A DNA stretch of 64,000 bases, from assembly GCA_002778195.1 (NCBI GenBank), contig PCDI01000001.1:3497869-3561868 (forward strand). The letters are read 5' to 3'. The position numbers and the translations under genes are program-made. Under the pieces are notes generated by a model. It saw only the letters and a list, made by a program, of their open reading frames with translations, was not told where the DNA came from and made no database searches. This document shows, in pieces, positions 22,064 to 32,587 of the stretch (the stretch's first letter is position 1; each line of letters starts with the position of its first letter). Origin of the DNA: Raffaelea ambrosiae. Lineage: Eukaryota > Ascomycota > Sordariomycetes > Ophiostomatales > Ophiostomataceae.

Positions 22064-22815
22064 ATGTGTGTATGCTTTTTTGGGCGGACCAAAGCAAAAG
22101 AACGAGGCAGGAAACAAACAGACTCTCAGGTGCGGAGAACCCGCTGTGTCTGTGTGCTGAAAATGGGTATGCACTTCTCAGTCGCAAGCCCAAATAGGTC
22201 ACAACTGAACGCAATTGCTATCCTTCTGTCTCATTGTTGGGATACAAGAGTCCCCTTTCATGTGCATTGGTTCGCCAGGGTCCAACTTGATGGGGGGGGA
22301 AAGAGAACGGAGGACATGGATAGTCTAGTCTGGCTGAAGTGGCTTGTAGAGCCTTGTAGGTCGTTCGTCGCATTTTCCCAGGCCCCATATGGCCACTGAT
22401 ACCGATAATAAGACAACGCCTTGATTGGATAACCCAATTATATAGGAGCTTCGGTCACAAAAAGCTCGTCCCCCACCATTCTATTGGTGGAGCACTGTGT
22501 GTCGCTAGATCCTGTGTAAGCCTGGCCTGGTCAGAAAAAAAATAGCGGGAAAGAGCTCTCTCACTTTTAATGTGGGGTTTCTTGACATTTTTCTGTCATA
22601 GGGAAAGAGAACGTCAAGCTTTTTTCTCGATCGCACCTTCCCTGGATCTTTTTTTTTTTTTTTTGCGAAACATACTCCTTCTTTCCCCAATGGTCAGGTG
22701 ATACGACCAGATTCATACTCAGCAAGCTCCTCGCACAAAACCCCGCCTGCTCCTGCCCCGAAATATCCATACCGACAGGCCCTCCTTTCTTCGTTCCTTC
22801 CTTTCTTGCTCAGCA
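22064..22815. promoter_or_regulatory. Divergent ureD-RPC4 promoter region
   Basis: 752 bases between two start codons. Besides the GATA/CCAAT cluster it has further GATA cores near 22240 and 22318 and a T-run near 22650-22665. Confidence 0.55.
22398..22438. promoter_or_regulatory. GATA/CCAAT motif cluster
   Basis: GATA cores at 22398-22401, 22404-22407 and 22428-22431 lie within 34 bases, with ATTGG at 22424-22428 and CCAAT at 22434-22438. AreA/NIT2-type factors favour paired GATA sites within about 30 bases. It lies about 335 bases upstream of ureD. Binding is inferred, not shown. Confidence 0.45.
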
Positions 22816-24984
22816 ATGCCGCCGCGCACTCGCCGAGGCGCTCCAAGAGCGGGTGCCTCCTCGTCACGATCAACACGCAGCGGAGGCGCGTCCAACGACA
22901 GCACAGACGCCGGCGATGCTGCACCTCCTCCAGCAGAAGCCATGGCGGTTGACACAGCAGTGCCAGCGTCGGCACCAGAGCCTGCTCCTGTCGCAGCAGC
23001 GGCACCCCGAACAACACTCCAGCCTGTTCCCGAATCCAAAGTAGCAACAGCAGCAACAACAACACCGTCCACATCCACAGCGGCAGAAGCAGCAGCAGCA
23101 GCAACAGCACCAAAACGCTCGGCTGCGAGCCGGTCGTTCAAGTTTCGCCCCAAGGCTGTCCGTCGCAGCGAAGAAGAGCGCAAGGCCCTGGCCGAGGCGG
23201 AAGAAAAGAATCTGCAGAGCCAGGTTGCGGCCGAGGAGGCGCGCAGACGGAGAGAGAACCGGCTACTGAGCGGTCGGGGGGGACGCGGACGTGGCGGGCG
23301 GGGGCGCGGCCGGGGCGACTTTGGCGGCGGGCGGGACGGACTGATCCGGCGCACCGTCACGCCGAGCGGTCCGTTCTCACAAGCGCCCGGAGCATGTACG
23401 TACATTGGGCGAGGAGAAGGGAGAAGCCAGCCGTGTTTGTTTGCAACCTTTTTTTTTGTTACTAACAGATGGAATACAGTAGCACAAGGTCGGGGCCACA
23501 CATCGGGCGGATTTGGCGGCGGCGGCGGTTTCGGTGGAGGGGGAGGTGGTGGTGGTGGTGGTGGTTTTGGCAGCGGCCGCGCAGGCGGGTCTGGCGGCGG
23601 CGGTGGTGGGTTTTCCACTGGTGGCCATGTGGAGGTAGACAACCGGCTCAACACGGACATGTTCAACGGCCGCTCGGGCGAATACGAAGACGGCGACGTG
23701 CCCATCAAGGACGAGCATGCCGGTGCTGGCGGCTCATCCAAAACGGGACAGCAGCTACTGCCCATGGGTATCAAGCGCGAAGAGCACCGCGAAGCCGAGG
23801 TCGTGGTGGCGACCACAGCCGAGCTGGAAGCCGCCGGCACGTCCGGTGCCAACGCAATCGGCGTCGACTCGGACAGCTCCGACTCGGATCTGTTTGTCCG
23901 CGACAACGGTGCAGCAGCTGGAGAAGGATCCGCAGCAGCAGCAGCACCAGCAATCGAAGACGACGGCGCCGTCTGGTCGCGGGCACCCAAGACACGCGGC
24001 GGCGTCAAGCTGGTTGGCGTCGACGGCGAAGAGATCGAGGTCAACGACATTGACACCCTGGCGGCCACGCGACAACAGATTGCCGAAGCCGAAGCCAAAG
24101 CCAAAGCCAAAGCCGATGCTGCTGCCCAGCAGCCGACGAAGGAGAAGAAGGAGAAGAAACCAAAGAAGCCGGCAGCCTCCAAGGACCCCGAGGACCTGGC
24201 TGTGGAAGAAGGCCTGCAGGCGATGCTGCACGACTTGGCCATGGATCCAGGAAACCGCACAAGCAAGACCGGAGAGGCGGCCGAAGCGGACCAGAAACCC
24301 GACGAGCCGTTGGCGCCGCGCCGAGAAGGCCGTCTGTTCCTGTTCCAGTTCCCGCCGGTCCTGCCGACCCTGCAGGTGGGTCAGCCAATCGTGGCCACCG
24401 CTCCCGGACTCAGCAGCCTTTCCAAACCAGGGGACGGTCTCGTTAAGAAGGAGCCGACCGACGACGACGACCTGGTGGAGCTCGACAGCATTCAGCCGGC
24501 TACTACTACGACAACAACAGCAACAGCAACAGCAACAGCAGCAAAATCGGCGATCGACCTCACCGAAGACGCCAGCGACCCGGCCAAATTCATCAAGAAA
24601 CTCGTGGCCGACGGGCGCAAGGCGTCCGACATTGGCGAGGGCGGCTTCTTGGGCACGCTCAACATCCGCAAGTCGGGCAAGGCCGAGCTGAGCTGGGGCG
24701 GCATGACGTACGAGATGATGCCGGGCATGGATGTGCAGTTTCTGACGACGGCCGTGCTGCTCGAGGAAGCAGACGAGAAGCCGAAGCCGAGCAGCAGCGG
24801 CCTGGGCGGCAGCATGGACAATGTGCCACTGCATGTGGGCAAGGCTTTCGGCATGGGTTCTGTGGGCGGCAAGTACAACCTGGTGCCGGTGTTCAGCGAC
24901 GAGACAGATTGGGTGGTGGACCCGTCCGAGCTGGAGCTGGATGACGAGGAAGGGGAGGAGGAGGAGGAGGAGGAGGAGGAATAG
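22816..24984 (+). CDS. RPC53: RNA polymerase III subunit RPC4 (RPC53)
   Basis: Two exons (22816-23395, 23480-24984) encode about 694 residues. The N-terminus is Ala/Pro/Ser-rich, then basic (RSFKFRPKAVRRSEEER) with an RGG-type stretch (GGRGRGGRGRGRGDFGGG) and a Gly-rich segment. The conserved C-terminus starts at LFLFQFPPVLPTL and has GGFLGTLNIRKSGKAELSWG and YEMMPGMDVQFL, then VGGKYNLVPVFSDE and an acidic tail ending in a Glu run. RPC4 with RPC5 (yeast C37) works in Pol III initiation and termination. The intron is 84 bases (donor GTACGT, acceptor TACAG ending 23479) and, because its length divides by three and it has no in-frame stop, retention would add 28 residues. A nearer AG at 23468 gives a stop and is rejected. 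Confidence 0.93.
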   Translation: MPPRTRRGAPRAGASSSRSTRSGGASNDSTDAGDAAPPPAEAMAVDTAVPASAPEPAPVAAAAPRTTLQPVPESKVATAATTTPSTSTAAEAAAAATAPKRSAASRSFKFRPKAVRRSEEERKALAEAEEKNLQSQVAAEEARRRRENRLLSGRGGRGRGGRGRGRGDFGGGRDGLIRRTVTPSGPFSQAPGACTYIGRGEGRSQPCLFATFFFVTNRWNTVAQGRGHTSGGFGGGGGFGGGGGGGGGGGFGSGRAGGSGGGGGGFSTGGHVEVDNRLNTDMFNGRSGEYEDGDVPIKDEHAGAGGSSKTGQQLLPMGIKREEHREAEVVVATTAELEAAGTSGANAIGVDSDSSDSDLFVRDNGAAAGEGSAAAAAPAIEDDGAVWSRAPKTRGGVKLVGVDGEEIEVNDIDTLAATRQQIAEAEAKAKAKADAAAQQPTKEKKEKKPKKPAASKDPEDLAVEEGLQAMLHDLAMDPGNRTSKTGEAAEADQKPDEPLAPRREGRLFLFQFPPVLPTLQVGQPIVATAPGLSSLSKPGDGLVKKEPTDDDDLVELDSIQPATTTTTTATATATAAKSAIDLTEDASDPAKFIKKLVADGRKASDIGEGGFLGTLNIRKSGKAELSWGGMTYEMMPGMDVQFLTTAVLLEEADEKPKPSSSGLGGSMDNVPLHVGKAFGMGSVGGKYNLVPVFSDETDWVVDPSELELDDEEGEEEEEEEEE

Positions 24985-25986
24985 AGGGGAGAAGTAGGAC
25001 ATGGGGGGAAGAATAGATGAGTGGGAAACGAGTGGGAAATATCCAATGGGGCAAGGGAAACTTTGTATATCTATCTAGCTTTTTTTTACACCAAACACGG
25101 TGGGCAAAGGAGTAGGAAAGCAGGGGCGGCATATCGAAACAGAAAAAAATCAGGCTGGGATATATCTCAAAACTTGGGAGCATAGCATTTATTGATTTAC
25201 TTGGAGGGCGGTTTCAAAAAGAAAGGCAGAGAAGAACAAATCGCATCGCGTAGATGGTTTAAAAAGGCAACTAGTTAGTTTCATGGAGCTCGCTGTATAA
25301 AAAACACAAATTTTTTTTCTAAACAGAAAAAAAAATGAAACGCTCCCAGACTAGGAGGGTATACGAAATCAACCGATTTTCTACCATAGGAAGCAAGCAG
25401 AATGAGAATTCAAAGCAAGAAGCGCTGCCTACGGGTAGGCACACGCATTTTGTCCCACCCCCTTTTTTGGGCCGTCCTGGCCTTGGTCCCTTTGTTCCAT
25501 CTCGCATCGAGAGAGAACATAATAACCCGCGCTTGAAGAAAGAAAAGAGAACAAGGATCGTGAAAGATCGTGAAAAATCATGAAGAAGATCATTGCATAA
25601 CAAGCAGGGTAAATAAAGAAGAAGAAGAAGAAGATAAGCCGCACAAACACACACCCCCTTTTTTTGCACCTCCCATCCGTTTTTGGTTGCCCATCCATAT
25701 CAGAAAAGCAAAGCAAAAAGCAGCAAGCAGAAACAAGAATGGACAAAGAAAGTTCGGGCAAAACCAAAAGGCCAGATCTTTGATAATTAGGTGCAGAGCA
25801 AAGCAAACAGCGAAGCAAAGCAACAGATAAAAAACGAGTTTAGAAATGAGAAGAAGCAAAAAAAAAGTGGCACGTAAAATAAAAACACAGGTTATATAGA
25901 AACACACGCATCATTGCCGGGATTACCGTCCGCCGTTCAAACTACATCCAACCCGACCACCCATCTCACCGGGGGGTTTTAATTCT
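24985..25986. other. Convergent 3' region between RPC4 and SCC3
   Basis: About 1 kb, A- and purine-rich, with a GAA repeat near 25617-25636. No gene supported. Confidence 0.6.
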
Positions 25987-28900
25987 TCAGTCGCCGAGAA
26001 TGTCGTCATCCTCATCGTTCGCACCACCGCCGCCGTCGTCGTCTTCCTCCTCTTCGTCAATCACAGGGTCCTCCAGCAGCTCCCGCCGCCGCAGGTCCTC
26101 GATCGTGCCCTCTTCTGGTTCTGGTGAGTCCAGCAGGTCATCCAGGTCGTCGAGGTCGGCTGCGGGTGTGGGTGCGCCCAGCAGCAGGCCGCCATAGTCG
26201 TGGTCTGGTGCCGGTGTAGGCGGCACAAGATTGTCCATATGGTCGTCGTCCAAGAACGAAACGGCTGCCGGTGTCGGAGCCGAGACGGGACCCTTGCCTT
26301 TGGCTGCCCGGGCAGCTGCCGCAGCAGCCGCCGCCGCCGCAGCGCCACCACCACCGCCGGCAGCCACAGCCTTTTTCCGGTTGTTCGCCAGCACGGCTTC
26401 GTTAGCCTTGTTGACGTCGAGGAAGGCCACAATCTCTTTGTAGCTGTGGCCCAGCTTCGTCTGGTTGCGGAGCAGCCGTTTCTTCAGCTTGCCTGCCTGG
26501 GGTCCAGACTGGTCCAGCACCCGCGCCACGATGGCCATGACATAGTGGCTGGTGAGGTCACAGAGCGCCTGCTCCGCCTTGAGCTCCGAGGCCCGGCGCT
26601 CCTCGATCGAGACCCCCTCGTCATCGTTGTCGTCATCGTCGTCTTCATCCTCGAGCGGGTCCTCGACCGGGTCTTCGTCGTCGGCCGGGTCGTTGAGCGT
26701 TTTCTTCGTCTTCTTGGCAAACGTGCGCTCTGCCGCATCGAAAATCGAAATCAGTTCGTTGATCAGACCAGGCGGCACCTGGTCGATCAACCGGCCGACG
26801 GTAACGTACTTGGCCATGACTGCCGGCTTGCTCAGGTGCTTCCGCAGACTGGCAAACAAAACGTGCAGATCGCAGTACGCGCCCGTAGAAAACAGCCGCA
26901 GGTCGTCGTTGTAACCACGAGAGGAGAACGTGTGCACCAGGTTCTGGTCGAACGTGCGCTTCAGCAGCGCCAGACCATCGATGACCGGGTTCGTCAGGTC
27001 TGTCTTGGCATCCACGGCCAGCACGATCGCCCGCATCTTCCACATGAAGTAGAATTGACAGGCACCAATGGCATTCGCCGTCAGCCCGTCTTCGATGCTG
27101 TCCAGCTCTTCGTCCTCCTCCTCAAACTTGCCCCGGTGCACGGTCTTGACGAGAATGTCAATGGCCGGCGAGCTCGAGTCCGGGTTCGTTCCCTCAGCCT
27201 CGAGGATGTCGACGCAGTCCGAGATAGATGCCAGCTTGCTGATCTTGAACAAGGTCACCGACAGCTCCGTGGCCAGCGCGGGGCTGAGGTTGCGGCGAGC
27301 CGAGAGCTCGCATGTCCTGTCAAAGTTGCGGAGCGAGTTGATGGCGTTCTCCCACAGGGCATAGACCTTGCTGTCGACCACCTCCTCCAGCTCGGGGTAC
27401 TGCCGTGCATGCAGGAGTGTGCCAGCCGCCTCGGAGATGACACCCGCGTCCGCGTGCCGTCCGAACTGTGTGCAGATTTCGTCCAACAGACCCTCGAACG
27501 TGGCCGTGTCTTGCCGCAGCTGCCGGAACACTTCCAGGTTGAGCGAGTGTTGGAGGCGCAGCACAGTCACCGCAGTGGCAGGCTCGGCGCCAAATTTGCG
27601 GAGCAGTTGTGGTATGAGACCAGCAAGCTGGATCGCGGCCGTCTCTGATGCATCGGCTGCACCCGCTTGCTCTGCAGCTCGTCTCCGAAGCCGCTCGCTG
27701 TCCGAGCCGGGTGTCAGGCTTGCCTTGGCGGCTGCCGTGAGGATTTCCAGCAGAATGGCCTCCTCGTGCTCGCCTGGTGCAACGGCCGTGCGGAAGGTCA
27801 TTTCGGGTGTTCTGGACTTGTTCCGGCCACGACCTTTGGTCTCCACGCTGTGATCGTACAGTAGATATCCTGCCAGGATCTCCCAGTTGGTGATTTCTGG
27901 GATCTTGTCCACCAACACCTGCGTGGCCAGGGCTAGGCGGCTTGTCTCGGGCACCACGGCACTAGCAGACTCGGCGGCCATGTCTAGGCCATACGATGTC
28001 TGTTCTGACCGCTTTGTGCCGAGCTGCTCTTCGTAGGCGGCCACGGTGTCTGCCAGACTCTTGACGTTGATCCAGTCGCGCCGTGGCGCGTCGAACTGGC
28101 CTGTCTTGCTCTGGCCCTTGCCGAACAGCTCCAGCATGGTCTCCTCGCCGCCCACGTCGTCGAACTTGACGGCAGCGAAATCGCGGACACAGTCGGCAAA
28201 GAAATTCACCACGGCCTTTCGTATCCGCAGCTCGGCGTCGAAGATCAGCTTGCCGATCTCGTCGATCTCATCGGGTTCCAGCAGGCCTGTAGGCCGCAGC
28301 TGCTCGACCACGGCAATGGCGGTCACACGAACGCTGATGTCGGCGTCTTTGGTGGCCATCTCGATCAGGCGCGGCCGGAACCGGTCGATGAAGTGGCCCA
28401 TCTTGCCGGCGTCGCGCTTGAAGACACGCGCCAGCTGCTTCAGGACTTCTTGGCGCGTGGCGGGGTTGCTGTCGGACAGCATCCAGCCGAGATAGCGGAG
28501 ATATTCGGGCTGCATGTAGACGGCGGGCAGATACCAGACCCAGGAGCCTAGTGCTTCGACACACTCGGTCCGGATGCGCGGATCAATGTCGCGGTAGCGG
28601 TGGACGAAGACGGTTTCGAAAAACTCCTTCATCAGGGCAGCGACACGTTCCCGATTGCCGCCTGCTTCGCGAAGACTCGATTCGAACGCGGCAAGCCGCG
28701 CGTCCCTGGCACCCTTCTTGCCGCGGCCCTTCTGCGACTCGACCTGCTGTGTCATCTTGTTGATGCGCTCGTCGAGTTTCTTGGCCACGTCCACCAGGGC
28801 GGCGAGCATGGCGAGGGCCACTGTCGTTGCGGTGTGGCGAAACGGACGGAGGGTCGAGGACGACAGAGACGCCACCCACCGCACGACGTTCTCCATGAGC

Positions 28901-29979
28901 GCAGGCTGGTTGTAGAGCACCTCGGTCTCGTGCAGGACGTTGACGAAGGAGTGGAAAAACAGGGTCAGCAGTTCCCGGAACGACCGAGTCGATCTTGACT
29001 TGGCAATCAATGGGTATTCGGTGATTTTTTGCTATAAAAGAGAAAAAAGGGACGAACGTCGTTCGTGTCAGCCTGCGTTCACTCTGCCTTCACCGCATGT
29101 CGCCCACTTGCTCCCGTCCGAACATGCTTCCCTCCCAAAACAGACAGGCGAGGAAACTCACATCTTCGTAGATGCCCTGCAGCTCTGTGAGCCGGTTCGA
29201 GCAGTTGTCCGGGTCGTTGATGTCGTCTTCTGTCACATGGTGGTCGCAGCCAGCGGCGGACAGGATGCAGTTGACCAGGTCGGCCACAGCCAGCAAACTG
29301 TTTTCTTGGTACTTCTGGTACCACCGTGCAGCCACGTCGTCGCCATCGTCTCCCGAGGAAAAGATGTCACCTGCCATGGTTAGATTGAGAATACAAGCAG
29401 CAGCACAAGCAGCATACAACAATCAAACACGGAGGGGTTTTCTGGTCATTTGCTCTCGACTGCCTCCGTCTGGGACACCTTTCGCCCTCTCTCTCAACCA
29501 GTATGACATGACCTACCATACAGCCGGCTGCCGTGATCGCCTTCCCCTGCAATCGTGACGGCTACGCGTACCGACTTCTTTGGCCGGCTGGGAAGATTTG
29601 CTGGATGGCCAGAGCCGTTGAGCTTTGGTTTCTTGGCCGCGCGTTTGGGCGGCGCGTTGGGTCGCTTCTTGGGGCGGGAGCGTCGGGCTCCGTGGTCGCC
29701 GTCAGCGTCGTCGTCGTCATCCACGTCGTCGTCGTCGTCGTCGTCGTTGTCGAATGGCTGTTCGTCGTCTTCGATCGCGTCGCCGTCTGGTTCTGCGCCG
29801 TCCTTGCCGTTGTCAATCGGATAGCCATTTTCGTCGTAGCCGGTCGGGCGCTTGCGCTTCGCTGCCTGAACAGCTTCAGGCAGGTATTTGCTGGGGGGCC
29901 GCACGACGCGTCCGGATCGGCGTTGTGATGCCGCCGTCGCGCTGTCGACTGATGCGACTGATGCGACCGAGTCGTCCAT
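25987..29979 (-). CDS. SCC3: Cohesin subunit SCC3/STAG
   Basis: Three exons (29979-29517, 29370-29162, 29031-25987) give about 1238 residues, close to yeast Scc3 (1150). The N-terminus MDDSVASVASVDSAT is followed by RRSGRVVRPPSKYLPEA, an acidic run (about 77-96) and a basic KKRPNAPPKRAAKKPK segment, a typical nuclear/chromatin-binding tail. Exon 2 starts the folded part (GDIFSSGDDGDDVAARWYQK). Exon 3 carries the STAG domain (TEYPLIAKSRSTRSFRELL, VNVLHETEVLYNQPALMENV) and HEAT-like helices; the protein ends in Ala-rich and strongly acidic sequence. SCC3 bridges cohesin to DNA. Splice junctions were chosen because they keep phase: donors GTAGGT and GTGAGT, acceptors CAG after CTAAC and TATAG. 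Confidence 0.94.
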
Positions 29980-30797
29980 GTTGTCTCGGCGCCTGTGGGT
30001 GGTGATTGGGGGCGGAAATCGACAGAGGCTACGCGATGCCCAAGGCAACAAGGGTCCAGGCACCCAAAGAGGGGGGGGGAGAGGGAAGAGAAATGAGGGC
30101 GGAAAGGTAAAACACAAAGGAAGAAACAAAAGAAGGAAATTGTGGGATCCCGTCGAGTGGCGCGCAAGACGCGCGCGCAATGAGAGATAGGCGACAGGGG
30201 AGGTGTGTGCGAAGGAGCGAGGGAAGAAAGAAAGAGAGAAGAAGAACCAACAATCGAAGGGCTAAAAGAAACAAGAGAGCGAGCGTGGGCGTTGGGGGGG
30301 GGGGGGGGAGGAGGAGGAGACGAGTTGACGAGGGGTGTGTGGGTGCTCAGAGGGACCAAAATTGCAGCAAAGGAGAAAAATGAAGCCACACACGGGGGGG
30401 GCTTGGTGTCGATAAATAAAACAATAAAATAAAATGGAAATGTCGCGTCGCTCGAGGCAAGCGCGACCGCCCCCGTTTTTGAGGGGGGAAGCGTGATTTG
30501 GCGGATGGTTCCACTGCCTAGTGACATGGCTCTTGATGCCTCAGGCATGAAGACCCTGTCGATTATGTATTTACAAGGACGCGACGTGCGGTGTACCCCG
30601 CAAAGCCGATAGGATGCGACGCTAACTCCGTTACAAATGACTAATCGTTCCATTGCCATGTAAGTGTGTAAGTGGCGTGCTAAGCTCGCCTGTTTCCCAA
30701 AGCCGACCGCCAATGTGTTCATTAACTGCTACATAAGATAGCAGCAGTTGGCGAGCCTCTTCTCATAATGCAAGTACCATTTGTTGGCTAGCGGTTA

Positions 30798-30818
30798 GCG
30801 GCACGTAATACGTGCCGC
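30798..30818. repeat. 21-base perfect palindrome
   Basis: Two ten-base arms, GCGGCACGTA and TACGTGCCGC, separated by one A. It can form a cruciform or bind a dimeric protein. Confidence 0.9.
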
Positions 30819-31032
30819 GTTTTGACTTTGCTATGTCTCAATCCCCCGTGTAAGTGGCGCACCGTAATGTCTTGGACGTCAAAGAGCTAGGGGAGGTTTC
30901 ATTCTTTGTATCGTCCTGTCAAGACGTTAAAAAGGGTTAGAAGTAGGCTAATAAGTTGTGTTAAATAGTTCTTAAGGGAGATACATGGAGTTAGCCATTC
31001 GAATTAAAATAAAATAAATCTAAATCTAAATA

Positions 31033-31056
31033 AATCAATAAATCAATAAATCAATA
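31033..31056. repeat. Tandem AATCAATA repeat, three copies
   Basis: Three perfect eight-base copies in AT-rich spacer. Confidence 0.9.
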
Positions 31057-31360
31057 ACAAATAGGAAGAGATTTGGAACAATTGTGATAGTAATTACATA
31101 GTTAACCAACAACTGTGTGAGAATGCTCTTTCGCTGTACAAATCACTCACATGTGCATCATGGCGTCCGACTGAAGTAGGGGAGAAGTAGTTTACAAGAT
31201 TCGAAAAAGAGAAAGAGCCAAGCCGTGTATTAGAAGAAGAGCCGAGGTGAATCTATTTGAAACAAAACATCTCTTATTTCATGGCATGTTTTCCTTTTCC
31301 TCTCCTAGAGAGAGTAAAAAGAAAGAACAGCCCAAAATCCAACAACACTTATCCCCTCCC

Positions 31361-32587
31361 CTAGGCCACCCGCAACACAACCTTTCCCCGGACGTGCCCA
31401 CTGTGCACTTTGGCAAACGCCGCCTCGTACTGCTCCAGCGGGAAGGCCGAGTCGAATGCTGCCTTGGCGGCCTTGGCCTCGATCAGCTGCGTGATGGTTT
31501 GTAGCTGGGCATGGTCTGCCTCGACAATAAAGTAGACGCTCTTGACGTCCATGCCGACGCCGCCCGCACCAGCCGGCGGTTTCATCCGGTCGGCCGGCAT
31601 GGCCACGCTGATGACCATGCCGCCGTGGCGCGCGCTGGTCCAGGCGGCCCGCAGAGTCTCGCCGCCGACGCAGTCCAGCACCAGATCGAACTTGTCCGCG
31701 TAGGGGCTGGTGGGCGTGCCGGTGGTGCCGGTGGGAAACGTGGTGTAGTCCAAAACTCTGTTGGCCCCGAGGCTCCTGACAAAGTCGACATTGGCCGGCC
31801 CGCAGGTGGCGGTGATGTGGCCGACGCCCGCCAGGCGGGCCAGCTGGACGGCCCACAGACCGACGCCGCCTGCCGCGGCCGTGATGAGCACGCGCTTGTT
31901 GGCGTTGCCGTCGTCGGCGCTGCCGCTCACAATGAAACTGCGGCGGCGACGCGAGCCCGGCCGCGATGTGGATGGCGAGCGCCTTGGTGGCGCGGGGGAG
32001 GAAGGGCGACGGTCGGTTGGTGGGCTCGTGGATTTTGTTGCTGTGTCCGCCACGGCGGCTGCGGCTGTTGCTGTGGGCTCTTTGGACCATGTCGACCGCG
32101 TCGACAGCGTCTCGGTCTTCCTTGGCGGTATCGTCGGCGGTGTGAGACCGGCGTGCACAAAGAGCGCCTGCCAGGCTGTGAGGGCGGATAGGGGTACCGT
32201 AGCGGCCTCTTCCCACGACAGGTTCTCTGGCTTCTGGCCCAGCTCGCTGGTCCGGGCTATGGAATACTCGCGGGCATGGCCCTGCCGATCAAAGTTGGTG
32301 CGAGCATAGACTTCGGTGCCCGGCTGGAAAGGAGAGGCAGGGCTGGGTGCCTGGACGACGGTGCCGGCGACCTCATAGCCTGGGATGGCAGGGCGCAAGA
32401 CGGCCGGCTCGGGCCAGGTGAGCTCGCCGTTGGTCAGGGCGACGGCGTGGACCTGGATGAGATGCTCGTCCGGGCCGAGTGGCACGGGCACGGGGAGGCT
32501 CTGCAAGGAGAGGCTGTGGGCGGCCGGGTCGTGGACGATGGCGAGCATGGTGGGGTCATCGTCCGTGTCCGTGCCTGTATCCGTCAT
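31361..32587 (-). CDS. MDR-family NAD(P)H quinone oxidoreductase-like protein
   Basis: Single exon, 408 residues from the ATG at 32587; a second ATG at codon 14 is an alternative. The GroES-like half has the PEPAVLRPAIPGYEVAGTV segment and WEEAATVPLSALTAWQAL. The Rossmann half starts at ITAAAGGVGLWAVQLARLAG (235 on) and ends EAAFAKVHSGHVRGKVVLRV, standard for zinc-independent medium-chain reductases. Between residues 151 and about 228 lies an insertion rich in Thr, Ser, Pro, Ala and Arg that separates the two halves; normal members (about 320-340 residues) lack it, and no good intron explains it. It probably reduces quinones or enals with NADPH in the cytosol; substrate unknown. Confidence 0.85.
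   Translation of the reverse strand: MTDTGTDTDDDPTMLAIVHDPAAHSLSLQSLPVPVPLGPDEHLIQVHAVALTNGELTWPEPAVLRPAIPGYEVAGTVVQAPSPASPFQPGTEVYARTNFDRQGHAREYSIARTSELGQKPENLSWEEAATVPLSALTAWQALFVHAGLTPPTIPPRKTETLSTRSTWSKEPTATAAAAVADTATKSTSPPTDRRPSSPAPPRRSPSTSRPGSRRRRSFIVSGSADDGNANKRVLITAAAGGVGLWAVQLARLAGVGHITATCGPANVDFVRSLGANRVLDYTTFPTGTTGTPTSPYADKFDLVLDCVGGETLRAAWTSARHGGMVISVAMPADRMKPPAGAGGVGMDVKSVYFIVEADHAQLQTITQLIEAKAAKAAFDSAFPLEQYEAAFAKVHSGHVRGKVVLRVA

Larger units (their letters stand above)
29980..31360. other. SCC3 upstream region and AT-rich spacer
   Basis: Contains the CT-rich leader and promoter of SCC3 up to about 30440, a homopurine/poly-G run near 30293-30310, then AT-rich sequence with a perfect palindrome and a short tandem repeat. 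No gene supported. Confidence 0.6.

Noticed and set aside
21047..22399. 450-codon plus-strand frame opposite ureD
   Set aside because: Antisense shadow of ureD caused by codon bias.
26200..27648. 482-codon plus-strand frame opposite SCC3
   Set aside because: Lies wholly within the SCC3 coding exon and shows no domain.
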